From assembly GCA_000467715.1 (NCBI GenBank), contig AJFK01000016.1, forward strand, positions 124,001-188,000: a DNA stretch of 64,000 nt, given 5' to 3'. The stretch comes from Hysterium pulicare CBS 123377 (taxonomy: Eukaryota; Ascomycota; Dothideomycetes; Hysteriales; Hysteriaceae). Made by a program: the position numbers and the translations under genes. This document shows, piece after piece, positions 41,563-53,288 of this stretch (positions within the stretch are counted from its first letter, which is position 1; each line of letters begins with the position of its first letter). A model generated the notes under the pieces. That model worked only from the letters and a program-made list of their open reading frames with translations. It did no database searches and was not told where the DNA came from.

Positions 41563-42717
41563 CTAAAACCGCTCCCTAGACCCATTGCCGTGATTCTCGA
41601 ACAAATCCTCAAGATACGCACTCGGCGCCCTACCACCCGCTACACTCGTCCCTCCAGGCACATTCAAACTCAAGTTGCTGACACTGTATCCTTGACTACT
41701 TTGTCCATAAATTGTCCCTACAACACTCTTCCGAGGATCGTACAGGCTCTCGCCTCGACTCGGTGGCGCGCGATCATAGCCTCGAGATGGAGGCAAGGAT
41801 GGTGAGCCAGGCGGCGAGACACCTATGCTGCGAGCGCGAGTGTAACCGGTTGAGGAGGGATTCATAGAGAGGATGGAAGAAGGAGGACCGTGGCCACCGA
41901 TGTGAGTTACAGGGCTGCCAGAAGCAGGCTGAGACGTTCCAGGGGCGTAGTATCCCGCTGGCAAATACGTCGAAGACCGATTCTGATCTCTCAGCCCTGC
42001 GGCACCAGCGGTCGGTGAATAAAATAGGGAGTTCGTCGAAGGCGCTGATTTGGGCGGTGTACTCGTACTGACACCATGTGATGAGAAGGGTTTCCCTGGC
42101 TTCGAATGTCCCGGCGGCGCGGCGGAAAGGCGGTCTAGAGACATATTCGATGAGGCACCGACGGCGGCGTAAAAAGGTCGCTTCTTGCCTGGTGTCTGCG
42201 ACATGGCTTTCCGGTCTGCCATGTTCTGTTGCATTGCGGCGCGCTTGACGCTGCGGTGAAGTGACCAGGCTACCAGTCCGCGCCACGCTAGGATTGCGGC
42301 ACCCATGAACCCCAGCAGAGCGCCGACGCAGATGAAGACTGTGCCGTCGGGGAGGTTGGATTTTTGCATGAAGGGTGCACCGGCTGTGTCGGGAACGATG
42401 ACGGTCGGGATGCCGGCTCCTGCGATTGTTGGCAGGCCAGTCAGATGGAAGACAGAGCCGGAGCTGGTCGTGAGGGCGGGTGCGTTGGTCACGGAGACTT
42501 GGGATACGGAGGCTGAGGAGGCTGCTGTTGTTGCCGCTGCTGAACTTGTCTTTCCTGTGTTCGATGCTTTACCGCTTGATGCGGTGGAGGTCCCCTTGCC
42601 ATCAGGCTGAGTGACGGTGCTGAGTTGTGGAAGGTCGCTCTGAGCGTTCGTGGCTGTGGTAAGGAGGAGGAGGGCGATGCCCAAAAGGCTCATCGAAGGC
42701 CCTCTTACGAGCCTCAT
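41563..42717 (-). CDS. CSI2: CSI2 family single-pass membrane protein
   Basis: Single-exon ORF of 384 residues starting MRLVRGPSMSLLGIALLLLT with a cleavable-looking signal peptide ending at TNAQ. A Ser/Thr/Ala-rich lumenal or extracellular stretch follows (about 27-125), then the family core LPDGTVFICVGALLGFMGAA and ILAWRGLVAWSLHRSVKRAA, which contains the membrane helix and a basic cytosolic stop. The tail is Ser/Pro/Gly-rich, ending AYLEDLFENHGNGSRERF. Csi2 was described in yeast as affecting chitin synthesis and cell-wall morphology; the biochemical role remains unclear. The O-glycosylatable ectodomain fits a wall or bud-neck protein. It diverges from FCF1 across a 663-base promoter. Confidence 0.9.
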   Translation of the reverse strand: MRLVRGPSMSLLGIALLLLTTATNAQSDLPQLSTVTQPDGKGTSTASSGKASNTGKTSSAAATTAASSASVSQVSVTNAPALTTSSGSVFHLTGLPTIAGAGIPTVIVPDTAGAPFMQKSNLPDGTVFICVGALLGFMGAAILAWRGLVAWSLHRSVKRAAMQQNMADRKAMSQTPGKKRPFYAAVGASSNMSLDRLSAAPPGHSKPGKPFSSHGVSTSTPPKSAPSTNSLFYSPTAGAAGLRDQNRSSTYLPAGYYAPGTSQPASGSPVTHIGGHGPPSSILSMNPSSTGYTRARSIGVSPPGSPSLPPSRGYDRAPPSRGESLYDPRKSVVGTIYGQSSQGYSVSNLSLNVPGGTSVAGGRAPSAYLEDLFENHGNGSRERF

Positions 42718-43380
42718 CGTGGAATCGCGAATGATACGTTGTTGATATGGAGAAGCGACAGTCGAGGCTGTCGAGGGGCGAGAAGGAATGTGGATTTAGG
42801 GAGCGAGCGATGCGGCTAAACAGCGATGTGCTTGACGTCGTGTCTCAGCGAGGTTGAGGCTAAAGGCGGGGAGATTCGAGCGAGAGTGAAGGCCCTTGAC
42901 GTCGGAAGTTTAGTTGGAGACGATGAAACGAGTGACAGAATAATGAAGGTTGGTGGTTAGTGCTTGTCTTCGAGACCAAGCAGGTTGTTGGAGGGATGGA
43001 TATGCAGGGGCGAGGATTGGATCGGCGCGCTTTTAGGAGGATCGTAGGCAGCCTTGGCTTAGCTCTCGTGCAGCCGTGTTGTTTGTTCTCAACGGGCGAG
43101 GAGTCTGAGATGTCTGAGCGATAGAATATGAGTAGATGTGTGAATAGCGAATGGTTCTTTGATGAAGAAGGGATTGGTGGCACGGCATGCTCTCGAGATG
43201 CAGGCTGCTGGGTCCTGCGCCCCGGAAGAGCCAGCCTTGTCTGGGTGACAGCTGCGATCCACCCTCAAAAATAGTTCACGCTAGCGGTCCGATTGTTTGT
43301 CCGGGCAACGAAATCTTGGCGGCCCATTTTCAGAGCGAACACCAAATCCTACGTCGAGATACTACAGAGCCCTCGCCAGC
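42718..43380. promoter_or_regulatory. divergent promoter CSI2 / FCF1
   Basis: A 663-base region between head-to-head genes. The ORFs here are short and unrelated to known families. It contains both 5' leaders; no strong element is identified. Confidence 0.5.
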
Positions 43381-44027
43381 ATGGGAGTCGCCAAGAAAAC
43401 GCGAAAGTTCGCGCAGATGAAGCGTGTGATAGGACAGCGGGATGCCCGATTGAAGAAGAACCAGCTGAAAGGCAGCGAAGTCGAGGCCAAAAAGAAAGCC
43501 AACGATGAACCAGTCCGCGAAATGTCAGTTCTATTTCGCAGCATTGAATTCCAAAAGCTTATAGCTAATCATTACACAGACCCCAAGTCTCATCTGCTCT
43601 CTTCTTCCAAGCCAATACCGCCCTTACACCCCCGTACTCAGTTCTAGTCGATACCAATTTCCTCTCCCACACAGTCCGCGCAAAACTCGACCTCCAAACC
43701 GCCCTCATGGACTGTCTCTACGCAAAAGCCACACCCATAATAACCTCCTGCGTAATGGCCGAATTAGAGAAGCTCGGGCCCAAATATCGAATCGCCCTTC
43801 GTATCGCCCGCGACGAGCGCTGGGAACGGCTGAAATGCGACCACAAGGGCACGTATGCCGATGACTGTTTGACAGACAGAGTGTTGAAGCACCGTGTGTA
43901 TCTTGTGGCTACGAATGATAGGGACCTAAAGAGGAGAATTAGGAAGATTCCTGGTGTGCCCATTGTCAGTGTCGCGAAGGGGAAATATGTTATTGAGAGG
44001 TTGCCGGATATAAGTGATAGTAGGTGA
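43381..44027 (+). CDS. FCF1: FCF1/UTP24, PIN-domain rRNA-processing factor
   Basis: Two exons (43381-43523 and 43580-44027) give 196 residues, close to the usual 190-195. The start is MGVAKKTRKFAQMKRVIGQR. After the intron come QVSSALFFQANTALTPPYSV then LVDTNFL, whose Asp opens the PIN-domain acidic cluster. Further PIN residues are CVMAELEKLG, GTYADDCL and VATNDRDLKRRIRKIPGVPI. FCF1 belongs to the small-subunit processome and, with its metal-binding acids, is linked to early 18S rRNA cleavages near the U3 snoRNP in the nucleolus. The C-terminus (VSVAKGKYVIERLPDISDSR) is a little different from the usual tyrosine-rich end but in place. Strong call. Confidence 0.96.
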
Positions 44028-44587
44028 GGAGGGGTGTAAAGGGCTAATGTAGAAGAGGAGACTAGAACAAACATGGAGGATGTGGGTTTATTGCATAGCG
44101 TGGCGTTTACGTTTCTATAGGCCGGGGAAATGGAGTGAGCTACGAAAGTTCATGACCTCTGGGAAAATGGGCGAAAGGAATAATGAATGTGCTTAACAGA
44201 TTACATGGGCCAATTCGCGAATCGAGATATCATTTGTGTCTCGAATCGACTCTATCATGCGCGCTGAAGGCAAAGGACATCATTTCACTGAGTGCAATTG
44301 GTCATTGTGTTGAGATAAGAGGAAAACTCAGGTATTGTGGTAATATATCCTGCTAAAACAATGGCAAAATAACATCAATCTCGTACAACGTGAGTCTACA
44401 TAGCGTTCATTTAGTGACCGTTGAGCTAACATGAAGGAACGAATAGTACAAAATAAATACACAGAAGATCTCTTAACATCTGTCCCTGCCAACACCATTC
44501 CCTCCCATTCTAATGCATGTCCCATCCCAATGCCACACTTAAGCTCTCGTTCAAGCGCTAGACACTAGCACTAATTCAATTCCCTTA
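44028..44587. other. intergenic, convergent genes
   Basis: A 560-base gap carrying two 3' UTRs. Nothing else seen. Confidence 0.5.
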
Positions 44588-46964
44588 TCATAACATGATG
44601 CCATCCAACAACACCGCCAATCCTCCAACTTTAGCCAAAGTCCCCACCGTACCGCTCCCCTTCTTCTTATCCTTGTCTTTATTGCTCTTAGTACTATGGC
44701 TCGAGCTAAGCCTTCTATGATTGCTTGATCCGCGTCGTCGTCTTGACCTAGCCGCATTATCCGAGTCTGATGTGGTGGAAGCGCTTGTGCCTGAGTAGAC
44801 TGCTGGGTTGTAGTCGTAGCTGGTCTGAGAGTGGCGAAGTGGTGGACGAGCTTGGGGAGGATTGTGGAAGTTGAGAGGGATGAATGTTGGCGTAGGGCTG
44901 TAGGGGGCTTGCGGAGAGTTTGGTGGGTAAGGCATTTGCGGTAAAGTTGGTGAATAAGGCATTTGGGGTGAGTTGATAGGATGAGGAAGGTTTGTTACGA
45001 GTGCGTATGGATTGTTATACGGAAAGGGATTGTGTACTTGGTTTGGACCTGGAAACGTGGTCGAGCGATCGAATGGAGGTGATTGAATTGACGGGAACGA
45101 GGCGCTTGATCGATTCAGTGGAGGGTGAGTGGGAGGATGAGTGGGCGGGTTCGCATTCGGAGTTCGGTCTCGATCTCGGTCACTAGATGAAGGAGGATCA
45201 AGAGAATCAGAAACCGTGCGATTAAAAGTAGTACGGCGTTTGGAAGCTGGAGGTGATGCTGGCCGTTTTTGGCGGTATATTTCGACTGTGCGTTCAACTA
45301 AGCGTTCAACTTCAGTCTACGTATCATTTTCGTTAGTGCACGCCCTTCTCCGGTGTTTAGTGGATACTCACAAAAGTTAAGGCCTGCTGAATATGGAAGC
45401 ATGTGTCAAACTTCGTTCGTCGCCCCTCGTTACGCTCCCTCTTGAGTTGGTTGTAAGTGTACCCTGCTTCTTTGATTGCCTCCTTGCAAACCCACGATGC
45501 TAAAATCTCGGTCGAACCATTCTTTTCTGTGAAGGCACTAGAACTAGGCTTATCGGTGTTTGTTTGCGTGATATTGCCGTCAGTGTATTGCCAATACTGA
45601 TTGCGTAGGCACAGCCTCCAAGGAATTTCCAAGTCCATATTTTCATCTTCTTCTTTAGCGTTTACAGCCGCAGCAGCACTCACGGGTAGTGTACTTATGC
45701 TACTACGAGGTGATGCCGGGGATTGACCATAAGCACCTGGAGACGATAGGGATGCTACGGAAGTTCTAGGTGAGATAGAGGAAGCAGGCGATAAAGGAGC
45801 AGTAGGTCTGTATCTTGAGTTTGGGACTGGGATCGAGGGCGTTGGCGAGTCCGGGAATAGTGGCTGAATACTGGATGGCCGTTGAGGTGTAGGTGCATTT
45901 AAACGTGGACCACGATTCTTTGATTGGGGAAGAGCGCCGACCTGATCATCACTGTCGTCTGTGTCCACAGAAGGCTGTTGGCTGGCTCTCTTCAGAAATG
46001 CTTTCTCGCGATCAGTGTCGTTAAGCCGTTCTTCGATCTCCCGGAGTCTCGTCCACCTTGAGAGAAGAGAGTCGACATATGATGTGGACACCTGGCGAAC
46101 CGCTATCAGGCATTCATGCTCGGAATGGGTTGCGTCAAGATCCGTAAGGGAAGGTTCTTGATAATGAAAGAGGCTGGAAGGATTTAGAGAGCCTGATTCT
46201 TCCTCTTCAGTCCTAGCCAAGCTTCTTGAACTATCCTCTTCTGTTAACAGCTTAGGTGCAGAGAAAGTCTCAGTGCGACGTAATTCGTCATGGAGTTTAG
46301 AAGCTGCTAGCAGTGACATCTGCTGTTCGAGAATAAGTACCTCCACCTGAAGCTTTTCGTTGTAGACAGCGTCGGCGGCTCTCTGCGGGGAAATTGTCGG
46401 GCGAGTCCTGTAAGAATGAATCAGAAACAGGAGAAGAAGGAAAGTGACATGGTAAATACCTAGCCCATATACTGATCTGAACTGTATGAAGGGTTTGGAG
46501 CATGACTGATAGAGTGGACCTCAAGGATTCAAGATGACCAATGAGGTATTCAAAACGAGATTTCGACGTGAGACTCCACCTCCATCTTTCAACGGAAAGA
46601 CGAGGAGTTGATTCATCTCTTTTACTGTTCCGAAGGCTTTTGACTGGAACTACGTCCTCGACTTCGGCGAAGAGTGTCTTGCATTGCTCAAGAATGTCTT
46701 GAAGGGTTTCAACTGCCTGCGCATATCGTTACTACCATACTTCTGACCCAATGGCAATCCACGTACCTCTGCTGAGGGCACGTTGTCATCCTCTTTGATG
46801 GCCGTTCCAACCTGCTTGATTGTCGAAGACACTAGGCTAATTGCTTTGGCGAGGCGGGAAAGATCAACTGCTGCCCAAGTAGCGATGCCACCCAATTCGT
46901 AGAGCTCCAAAACTAGTCTAGAGGCCCACGAAACGAAAGAAGCAATGGATGATATTTCTGCCAT
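44588..46964 (-). CDS. protein with fungal NLR-type N-terminal helical region and disordered tail
   Basis: Four exons, about 46964-46767, 46716-46460, 46407-45372 and 45316-44588, give about 739 residues. The N-terminal 65 residues (MAEISSIASFVSWASRLVLE ... ISLVSSTIKQVGTAIKED) and the following ETLQDILEQCKTLFAEVEDV look like the helical 'fungal N-terminal domain' found at the front of many STAND/NLR and ankyrin proteins, but no NTPase or repeat domain follows. Instead there is an acidic Ser/Pro linker, then ILASWVCKEAIKEAGYTYNQ and a Tyr/Pro-rich PYSPTLPQMPYPPNSPQAPY repeat. The end is a conserved-looking Gly hydrophobic tip, TVGTLAKVGGLAVLLDGIML, which might anchor in a membrane. Likely an adaptor; the function is unknown. 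All splice joins keep frame. Confidence 0.82.
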
Positions 46965-48727
46965 GAAGTGTTTTGAGAGCCGCGATACAGAAAGCTGCCG
47001 TTCACTTATACTTGGATAGTGATGTTTTGCCGAGAGAATGATTCCGAGCATTCAATGCTACTTAGGCCACAGAAGTGACCGGTAGTTAGTGGCGTCATAT
47101 TGGGAGAGTGTGTGACCGGGGGCTCTCGTGTCATGAGATGGTGCCCAGCAAGGCAAGACGATTGGGGGACGGGACGAGGAGCATGCAGAGAACATGCAAC
47201 GGCAGAGAACCGCATGCTGGGCAAGGCAGCAGGAGCTGGGCAGATTTCACATTGAGAATTACGCCCCGGCTGAGCAAGTCACCTAGGTAGAATTATCGCC
47301 AAATTCAACGCAACCCGGACTAGCATCAATAGTTCGTCCGTGTTGTCGGACACATGATGCATTTTCTTCTTTGCTTCCAAGGCCGCTAAAAGAGGTTCGA
47401 GAAGACGCGAAGACCTGCTCAGCCTCATGCCCAGCGCTGTCTTATAACCGCGCCCAACCGAATCCAAGGCCCCGGTGTACAACTTCGGGTTGGCACGCAC
47501 CCTACAAACTCAACTAACAAGTAGATTGTATTAGAGAATTTCCCGATAGTCTACCAAGCATGTGCTTTGCTTTCTGCACGTCAATTGCCATCCATGAGAA
47601 TAACGACAAACGCGGCTGTAAATTTACGTACGTTTCTCACATCCCAGCCTTGTCCAACTCAGAGAGAAGATCGTATTCCTTTTCTTCCCACACCCGCAGC
47701 CTGATATGCAGATAGTTGCTGCATCCCATCGGGGATTGTCGCGACCCCACCTGTCGAGATTGATTATCAAGCCGAACGGGAAATAATTGCCATCATGTTC
47801 AGCTTTTGGAGCTGTTTACAGCATGTTCCCGGCGATGCAGTCATATCAGTGAATACGTGGCTTCAGCCATGTCATGCAGAATGTGGGAAAGGACCAATGG
47901 TGCGAGAAATAGATGTTCCAGCCAGATAGCCTTCATATGAAACTGTCCGGTGAACGTAGTATTGGAGTCCAGGAGATGCCGGCCATAGTAAATATATCCG
48001 TACCTCACGATATCCCGTAAAAGGAAGCCAGGAAATGCCGGTAAGGATAGGCGCCTCCAATTTGACACAGAAAACAGGAGTCATTGAGTGTTCATGACAA
48101 GACCTCGAGCCCATACAAGGCAGCTTGTCACTATGACGGACTTCCGCTACCGATGAGTTAAGAAAAGGGTTCTCTGAACTCCCGCTGTATCGCACCCCAC
48201 ACTAGAGGTTCTGACTATTTGCGTTTCAGAACTAGGAATAGAAACCTCAGCAGAAGTAAAGAGGAGCACAACGGGTGACATTATTTGTTGTACTAGGAAT
48301 CCCTTTGCCCGTATAGTGTGGAAGGATCCTATTCTTGATGCCACTCTCTGAATAGTCTCAAGGATGGCAACATGCTTTATGCCTTTCCCTGAGTCTAGAA
48401 CGGCTTCGTAGACCGATGGTAAAGAAGGCGATAGGCGTCGACCCACCCTCCCAAAATGACGAATTATGATATCCGGTCTAGAGACAAATGGTAAAGTGGT
48501 CGACTCGGCACATTTGGCGTATAAGTGCGATAAGTAACTTATATAGCTTAGTCGTTAGCTATCTCCCTGACTTCCCACATAGGCGGCAGCTTTGTCCATG
48601 TCGAGCCTGATGGCGAAACACTTGGCATTTCCTGAAAATGAATGCGGAGATGATTGTTCGCTACGAGTTTGGCCTTTTGTCCCCAGCGGCAGGTCCTTTG
48701 AGCCAGTGATACAAAAGACAGACTCTT
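46965..48727. other. intergenic
   Basis: A 1.76 kb gap between minus-strand genes. Short ORFs at 47841-48446 on the minus strand have no recognisable domain and no clean gene structure. No RNA gene or repeat found. Confidence 0.4.
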
Positions 48728-50072
48728 ACGAGCGTATAATCTTCCTAGGTCGCGCCTGTTTATGTTCCTGCTCAGGCGTCTCAGCCTTACGTTTTGGATG
48801 GTCGTGATAATCACAGGCTTCTTTGTCCCATATTCTTTTCCGACGTTCGAGACTGTTGGGGTGATGGCATTGACTGGCGCCAATTCTAGCAATGCTCCAT
48901 ATTATCGCCGGCGGTAATAAGTCTTGAAATTCGTTGTACTGGGCAGAGGAAAGTCCATTCATGTCCCATTCATACGAGTATAAATCGAGAAAGTATCTAT
49001 AAAGCCCAGATTCAGGTAGTAGATTCTCCCAAGCCTTGCACGCTGCGAAAATGTTGGGAAGGAAGTGGCGGCATTGACTCGTCTTCTTGTGAATGGCATC
49101 AAAAGCATCAACTTTCAAGCCAGGTAAATCATATATATCTGAAAATATGTATAGATCCACTAGAGTGGAATAACTCCAATTGTCATCCGTATCAGTATCA
49201 TTGTAGGATTCCCTGTTATAATTAGAAAGGAACGACACCGGCTCTCGGGGAAACTGACAAAATCTTCTCCCATTGCAATAAGAGACCGGAACAGCGCGTT
49301 CTCCACTCAACGAACAATTTCCCAAGATCATGATTAACAAGAAAGTTGGGAAGAGGGGTGTCTACAGCTTTTTTCAGGGCTGGTTTTATTCCGTAGTTTT
49401 GAATGATCGTATATGGCATGTGTTTTACTTTCGGCTCTATTTCATCGAAAACGAACAAGATACTGCAGAAACAAATGTCGAACGCGGAGAATTGGTCGCA
49501 TTTATTCAAGTCTTCCAAGTGAGATTGGAGGAGATGAACTTATCTCTCATTAGCGAAATTGATGCACTACAAGGAAATGCGTGAGGGGAACGAACTCTTA
49601 GCTAAAGTGTCGGCCCAACCCTCTACATCCTGTAACGCTTTCAAACAGAACAAAGGGAGCTGCTCCTGAGGGGAATCTTCGACCAGAGTTTGATCATAAT
49701 CTACATTCTCATTAATGTTGCTCGCTATATTGTTTTCCTGCGTTTGTGGAATTGTTGCATCCGTGGCAGTCCGGTAGAGGTCCTGAGTATAGAGCCATCC
49801 CATAACGATCTTGAAGATTCTGACATCCACATCTGGTAGTTTGATGGCTTTCTCCTCTGCTTCTTTGAATCGCCCTTGAAAGGCGTTACGGAAGTATTTC
49901 GACCAATAGCATACAAGCTCTTCGTGAATTTGGAAAGGTTGGCAATCTAGACCGACACGAATGGTCACCATCTCCATGTTATACAATCTTCTGAAAAAGT
50001 GTCAGTATTTACCTCCCAAAGATTCTTGAATTCTCCTATCACATACCCTATGGCTGATCTTCTTCGTTCCAT
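48726..50072 (-). CDS. BTB/POZ domain protein, exon structure uncertain
   Basis: The BTB fold is clear in 49990-49570: MEMVTIRVGLDCQPFQIHEE, LVCYWSKYFRNAFQGRFKEA and DVDVRIFKIVMGWLYTQDLY. The second part of the usual fungal BTB protein follows at 49340-48726 (NWSYSTLVDLYIFSDIYDLP, LKVDAFDAIHK, then IWDKEACDYHDHPKRKAETP). A 26-nt first exon at 50072-50047 (MERRRSAIG) can be spliced to 49990 in frame. Between about 49570 and 49260 I could not find a clean join: the sequence is either a long intron (plausible acceptor TTTTGTCAG near 49260) or includes an insertion. BTB proteins often act as cullin-3 adaptors or dimerisation modules. The tail is basic (EQEHKQARPRKIIRS). Confidence 0.72.
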
Positions 50073-51306
50073 GTGTGAGCGGATGCAACGTGCTTCAGTC
50101 ATTATTTCGATTCCAATCTTTGCTGGCTATCACACAAGCAGGCAGATGTCAATACGTTCGGGTCGGGAGCACTGTGACAGCGTCGAAAAGTTGAGTTACA
50201 CATGTTGGGCACTGACCTCCTCCCCAACTAATGTCAGTCCCTAACCCAAATGGGAAGACCATTTCCAGAATCGCCGAATTGGCTTTCATAATGCTATTAT
50301 AGCAGTTCGCTGACAACTGATCCAGGAACATCGGAAAAGTAATCTAGGTGGCCTTTAAATGATGGATTGCTGATGTATTCTCATCTCAGTACATAGTGGA
50401 TAATGCTAGAGTTCTCTGTGGGAGAACAAGATATGCTTTATAGCTACTGCTCATTTGTCATATGACAATTGAATTCCACAGGTCAGCCGCAGAGGAGGTC
50501 CACCACTGGTTCTTGAATCTGCACAACTCTCGTATCAGACAGATCAAACCCTGACCGAACACAGTGGGTGTTATAATTCCATGGACTCTAGGCTTTGCAT
50601 CAACCTCGTGAGGACGCTCCTTGCTGTCCACATACGTTATTCGACCTTGGTAACGTGGCTCTAGAGGGGTATCAAGCTCTGAGCAGATACTATAACATCG
50701 TGCGCATTGCCGTCTGTTGTTAGATGTACAGGAAATATGAACCTAGAATCTACCAAACAATGACACACATTATGCGAATGAGGTCTCAACATGAGTTTGA
50801 CACAAAGAGTCGCTGCCCGTCACGATGGAGAAGAATATATGAAGATGAATAGAAAGGCACTCTGCAGAAGTCCAATGACCCTCGCAAGGGAACGAGAGCG
50901 CGTCATGGGCCATTCACATGGAGACGTTATGCATGGTTTTATGCAGGGCACTTGTTCGCCCCCCCTTTCCGCACAAAAAGTGCCGAGGATGCCCGGCGAG
51001 CATGCGTCGTTCACCACTCGTTTGCCTTGCTACTCCACGTGCGTCATCCTCACCACTCTGCTTCTTCACCATTACAGTCCCTACCGGAAGTTCTGGAGCG
51101 TCTCTTTCGCTAATCTCTACCCTACAAATTGCCCATCTGTCTCCGAATCTGCAGCCAATCCCCGTTTCGGTCACGACACGCATACCAATAGCCGCATCGA
51201 TTTGCACGAAGCCAGCCACTTGATATCCCTCGCCAAGTACAATCAAAGTTATCTTACAATTCCGGGCGCCGATATCTGGGTGGGGTAATTGTTTTATATC
51301 GCCGCC
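50073..51306. other. divergent intergenic region
   Basis: A 1.2 kb region between the BTB gene and the PAQR gene. The 165-codon ORF at 50791-51288 has a matching overlapping ORF on the other strand and lacks domain features, so it is not called. It probably holds both promoters and the leader of the PAQR gene. Confidence 0.45.
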
Positions 51307-52847
51307 ATGGCTTGCACCTCGACTGCTCTCATGGCCGAGTCCTATGAGGAGCCAGTCATGCGGTCAAGTTATGGAACTTTCACGAGAGAGCAGAAGAACC
51401 GGCGGCGACATTCGTCATACCAACCCAATCATGCAACACCATGGACCGTTGACGCGGACAATGTCCAGATACTGGTATGTGTGGTGGTAGACGCTCAATT
51501 GACATTGCTAATGCGCCGGAACAGGTCGATCGGTTTCTCACCGAGCTGAATTGCAGGCTGGACTTCCTTGAATCATATGGACACCTCAACATAGACGCTG
51601 GAATCGATTATGCCTATTCCACACTTCTCGCTGTACGAGAATCATGCTCGAAAATATCAGACGGCGTCATCGATGCCGGGAGGCAAAGGGCGTGGGTGCT
51701 GGTGAAAACTCTGGAGGAAAGGTACAAAGAAGCATTACTGACAAAGGACACAATGGAGCAAAAAGTGCAGGAAGGTGTGCGATTGATGGAGTCTTTCCTG
51801 GGAGACTTTGAATCTCGCGCATACGCTGTGAGAGACGCTGGAATAGGCTCTGTGGCACAAGACTTTATCGACGGCGGATGGCGCCGGGTGGACGAAGGAG
51901 TCGGAAAAGCACGAGAAGTAGTGGACGAGGGTCTAGTCAAGGCGAGAAGAGCACGAGAAACTATTGAAAATGCCGTCGAAAGCGCGTTGGCGCGCGCAAG
52001 AGAACACGGCCTGATCAAATTCGAAGATCTCCCTGATCCATGGAAGATCAATCCATACATCCACAAAGGATACCGCTTTTCCGAAGGCAAGTTGGACTGC
52101 CTGCGATCTACTGTCTGCCTTCACAACGAGCTATTCAATATTTGGTCCCACGCCATCGGACTCATTGTGGTTCTTGCCATCGCATTCTACTTCTACCCAA
52201 TGAGTGTTAATTTCTCCCTCTCCTCCAACGCAGACGTCATAATCGCAGCCATCTTCTTCTTCGCAGCCTGCAAATGTCTAGTCTGCTCCACGATATGGCA
52301 CACCATGAACTCAATCTCACATCAAACACTCCTCGAACGGTTCGCCTGCGTGGACTACACAGGAATCTCCCTCCTCGTAGCCGCGTCCATCATGACCACC
52401 GAATACACAGCTTTTTACTGCGAACCAGTCAGCCGCTGGGTTTACATGCTGACAACCGCGGCCCTAGGAATCGGCGGCGTAATCCTCCCCTGGCATCCCA
52501 CCTTCAACCGCGCAGACATGGCCTGGGCCCGCGTTCTCTTCTACGTCTCCCTAGCCGCAACCGGCTTCCTACCTGTGTTCCAACTCGCTACCACCCGCGG
52601 CATTGACTGGGCCATGTACTTCTACGCTCCCGTAACCAAGAGCGTTCTCGTTTATCTGACTGGAGCAGTCTTGTATGCCAGCAAGATCCCCGAGTGCTGG
52701 TTCCCGGGCATGTTCGATTATGTCGGCGGGAGCCACAATATTTGGCATGTGGCCGTGCTGGGTGGGATTTTGTTTCATTATACGGCTATGCAAGAGCTTT
52801 TTGCACAGGCTTTCCTAAGGGCGCAGATGCATTGTTCGGTGTATTGA
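51307..52847 (+). CDS. IZH3-like PAQR/AdipoR family seven-helix membrane protein
   Basis: Two exons (51307-51474, 51525-52847) with a 50-nt intron give 496 residues; another ATG at 51331 is possible. The N-terminal 250 residues are soluble and helical (MEQKVQEGVRLMESFLGDFE, GVGKAREVVDEGLVKARRAR), typical of the long fungal Izh3 type. The PAQR core follows: INPYIHKGYR, CLHNELFNIWSHAIGLIVVL, CSTIWHTMNSIS, CVDYTGISLLVAASIM and, near the end, GGSHNIWHVAVLGGILFHY. The His and Asp residues (IWHTMNS, CVDYTG, HNIWHVAV) form the zinc-bound hydrolase-like centre of the family. In yeast, IZH proteins affect zinc and sterol/ceramide homeostasis. Seven hydrophobic helices are readable. Strong family call. 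Confidence 0.93.
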
Positions 52848-53288
52848 TTGGGGTTTAACTGCATTGCGTTGCATTATACGGGGATTTTGATAGATTTAGA
52901 TGAATATGCATTGAGCCGCTCCGACTAAGATAATCTCTTTTCTTTTGCCAATGATGTGAAGAAGATGGGAGAAGGTGATCTTAGGGTCTCTTTTTCATCC
53001 TAAGGACAAACGAGGGTTGAAGGCAGTTGGCTAATTGAATTTTGCTCCATATCATGAAGTCACATCTCTAAGCTTCCCAAAGCGCAATCGACCTTCTGTA
53101 ATGTTCGGCAATCGAAGTCAGTACTTATACCGAGCTCAGTTGCTGTTGGCAGGAAGACGGCACACGGGGAAATATAGGCACTCAGACTATAGACTTCCTT
53201 TTTATAACGTGTCTATGGGTATCATTAGAATATCCTAATTAGAAACTTTGATAAAGAACCCCCTTCTACCGTCCCCCTCGACAGCTCA
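52848..53288. other. intergenic, convergent genes
   Basis: A 441-base gap between convergent genes with both 3' UTRs; somewhat AT-rich. Nothing further recognised. Confidence 0.5.

Noticed and set aside
50791-51288. 165-codon plus-strand ORF before the PAQR gene
   Set aside because: No domain pattern, matched by an antisense ORF over the same bases; more likely promoter or leader.
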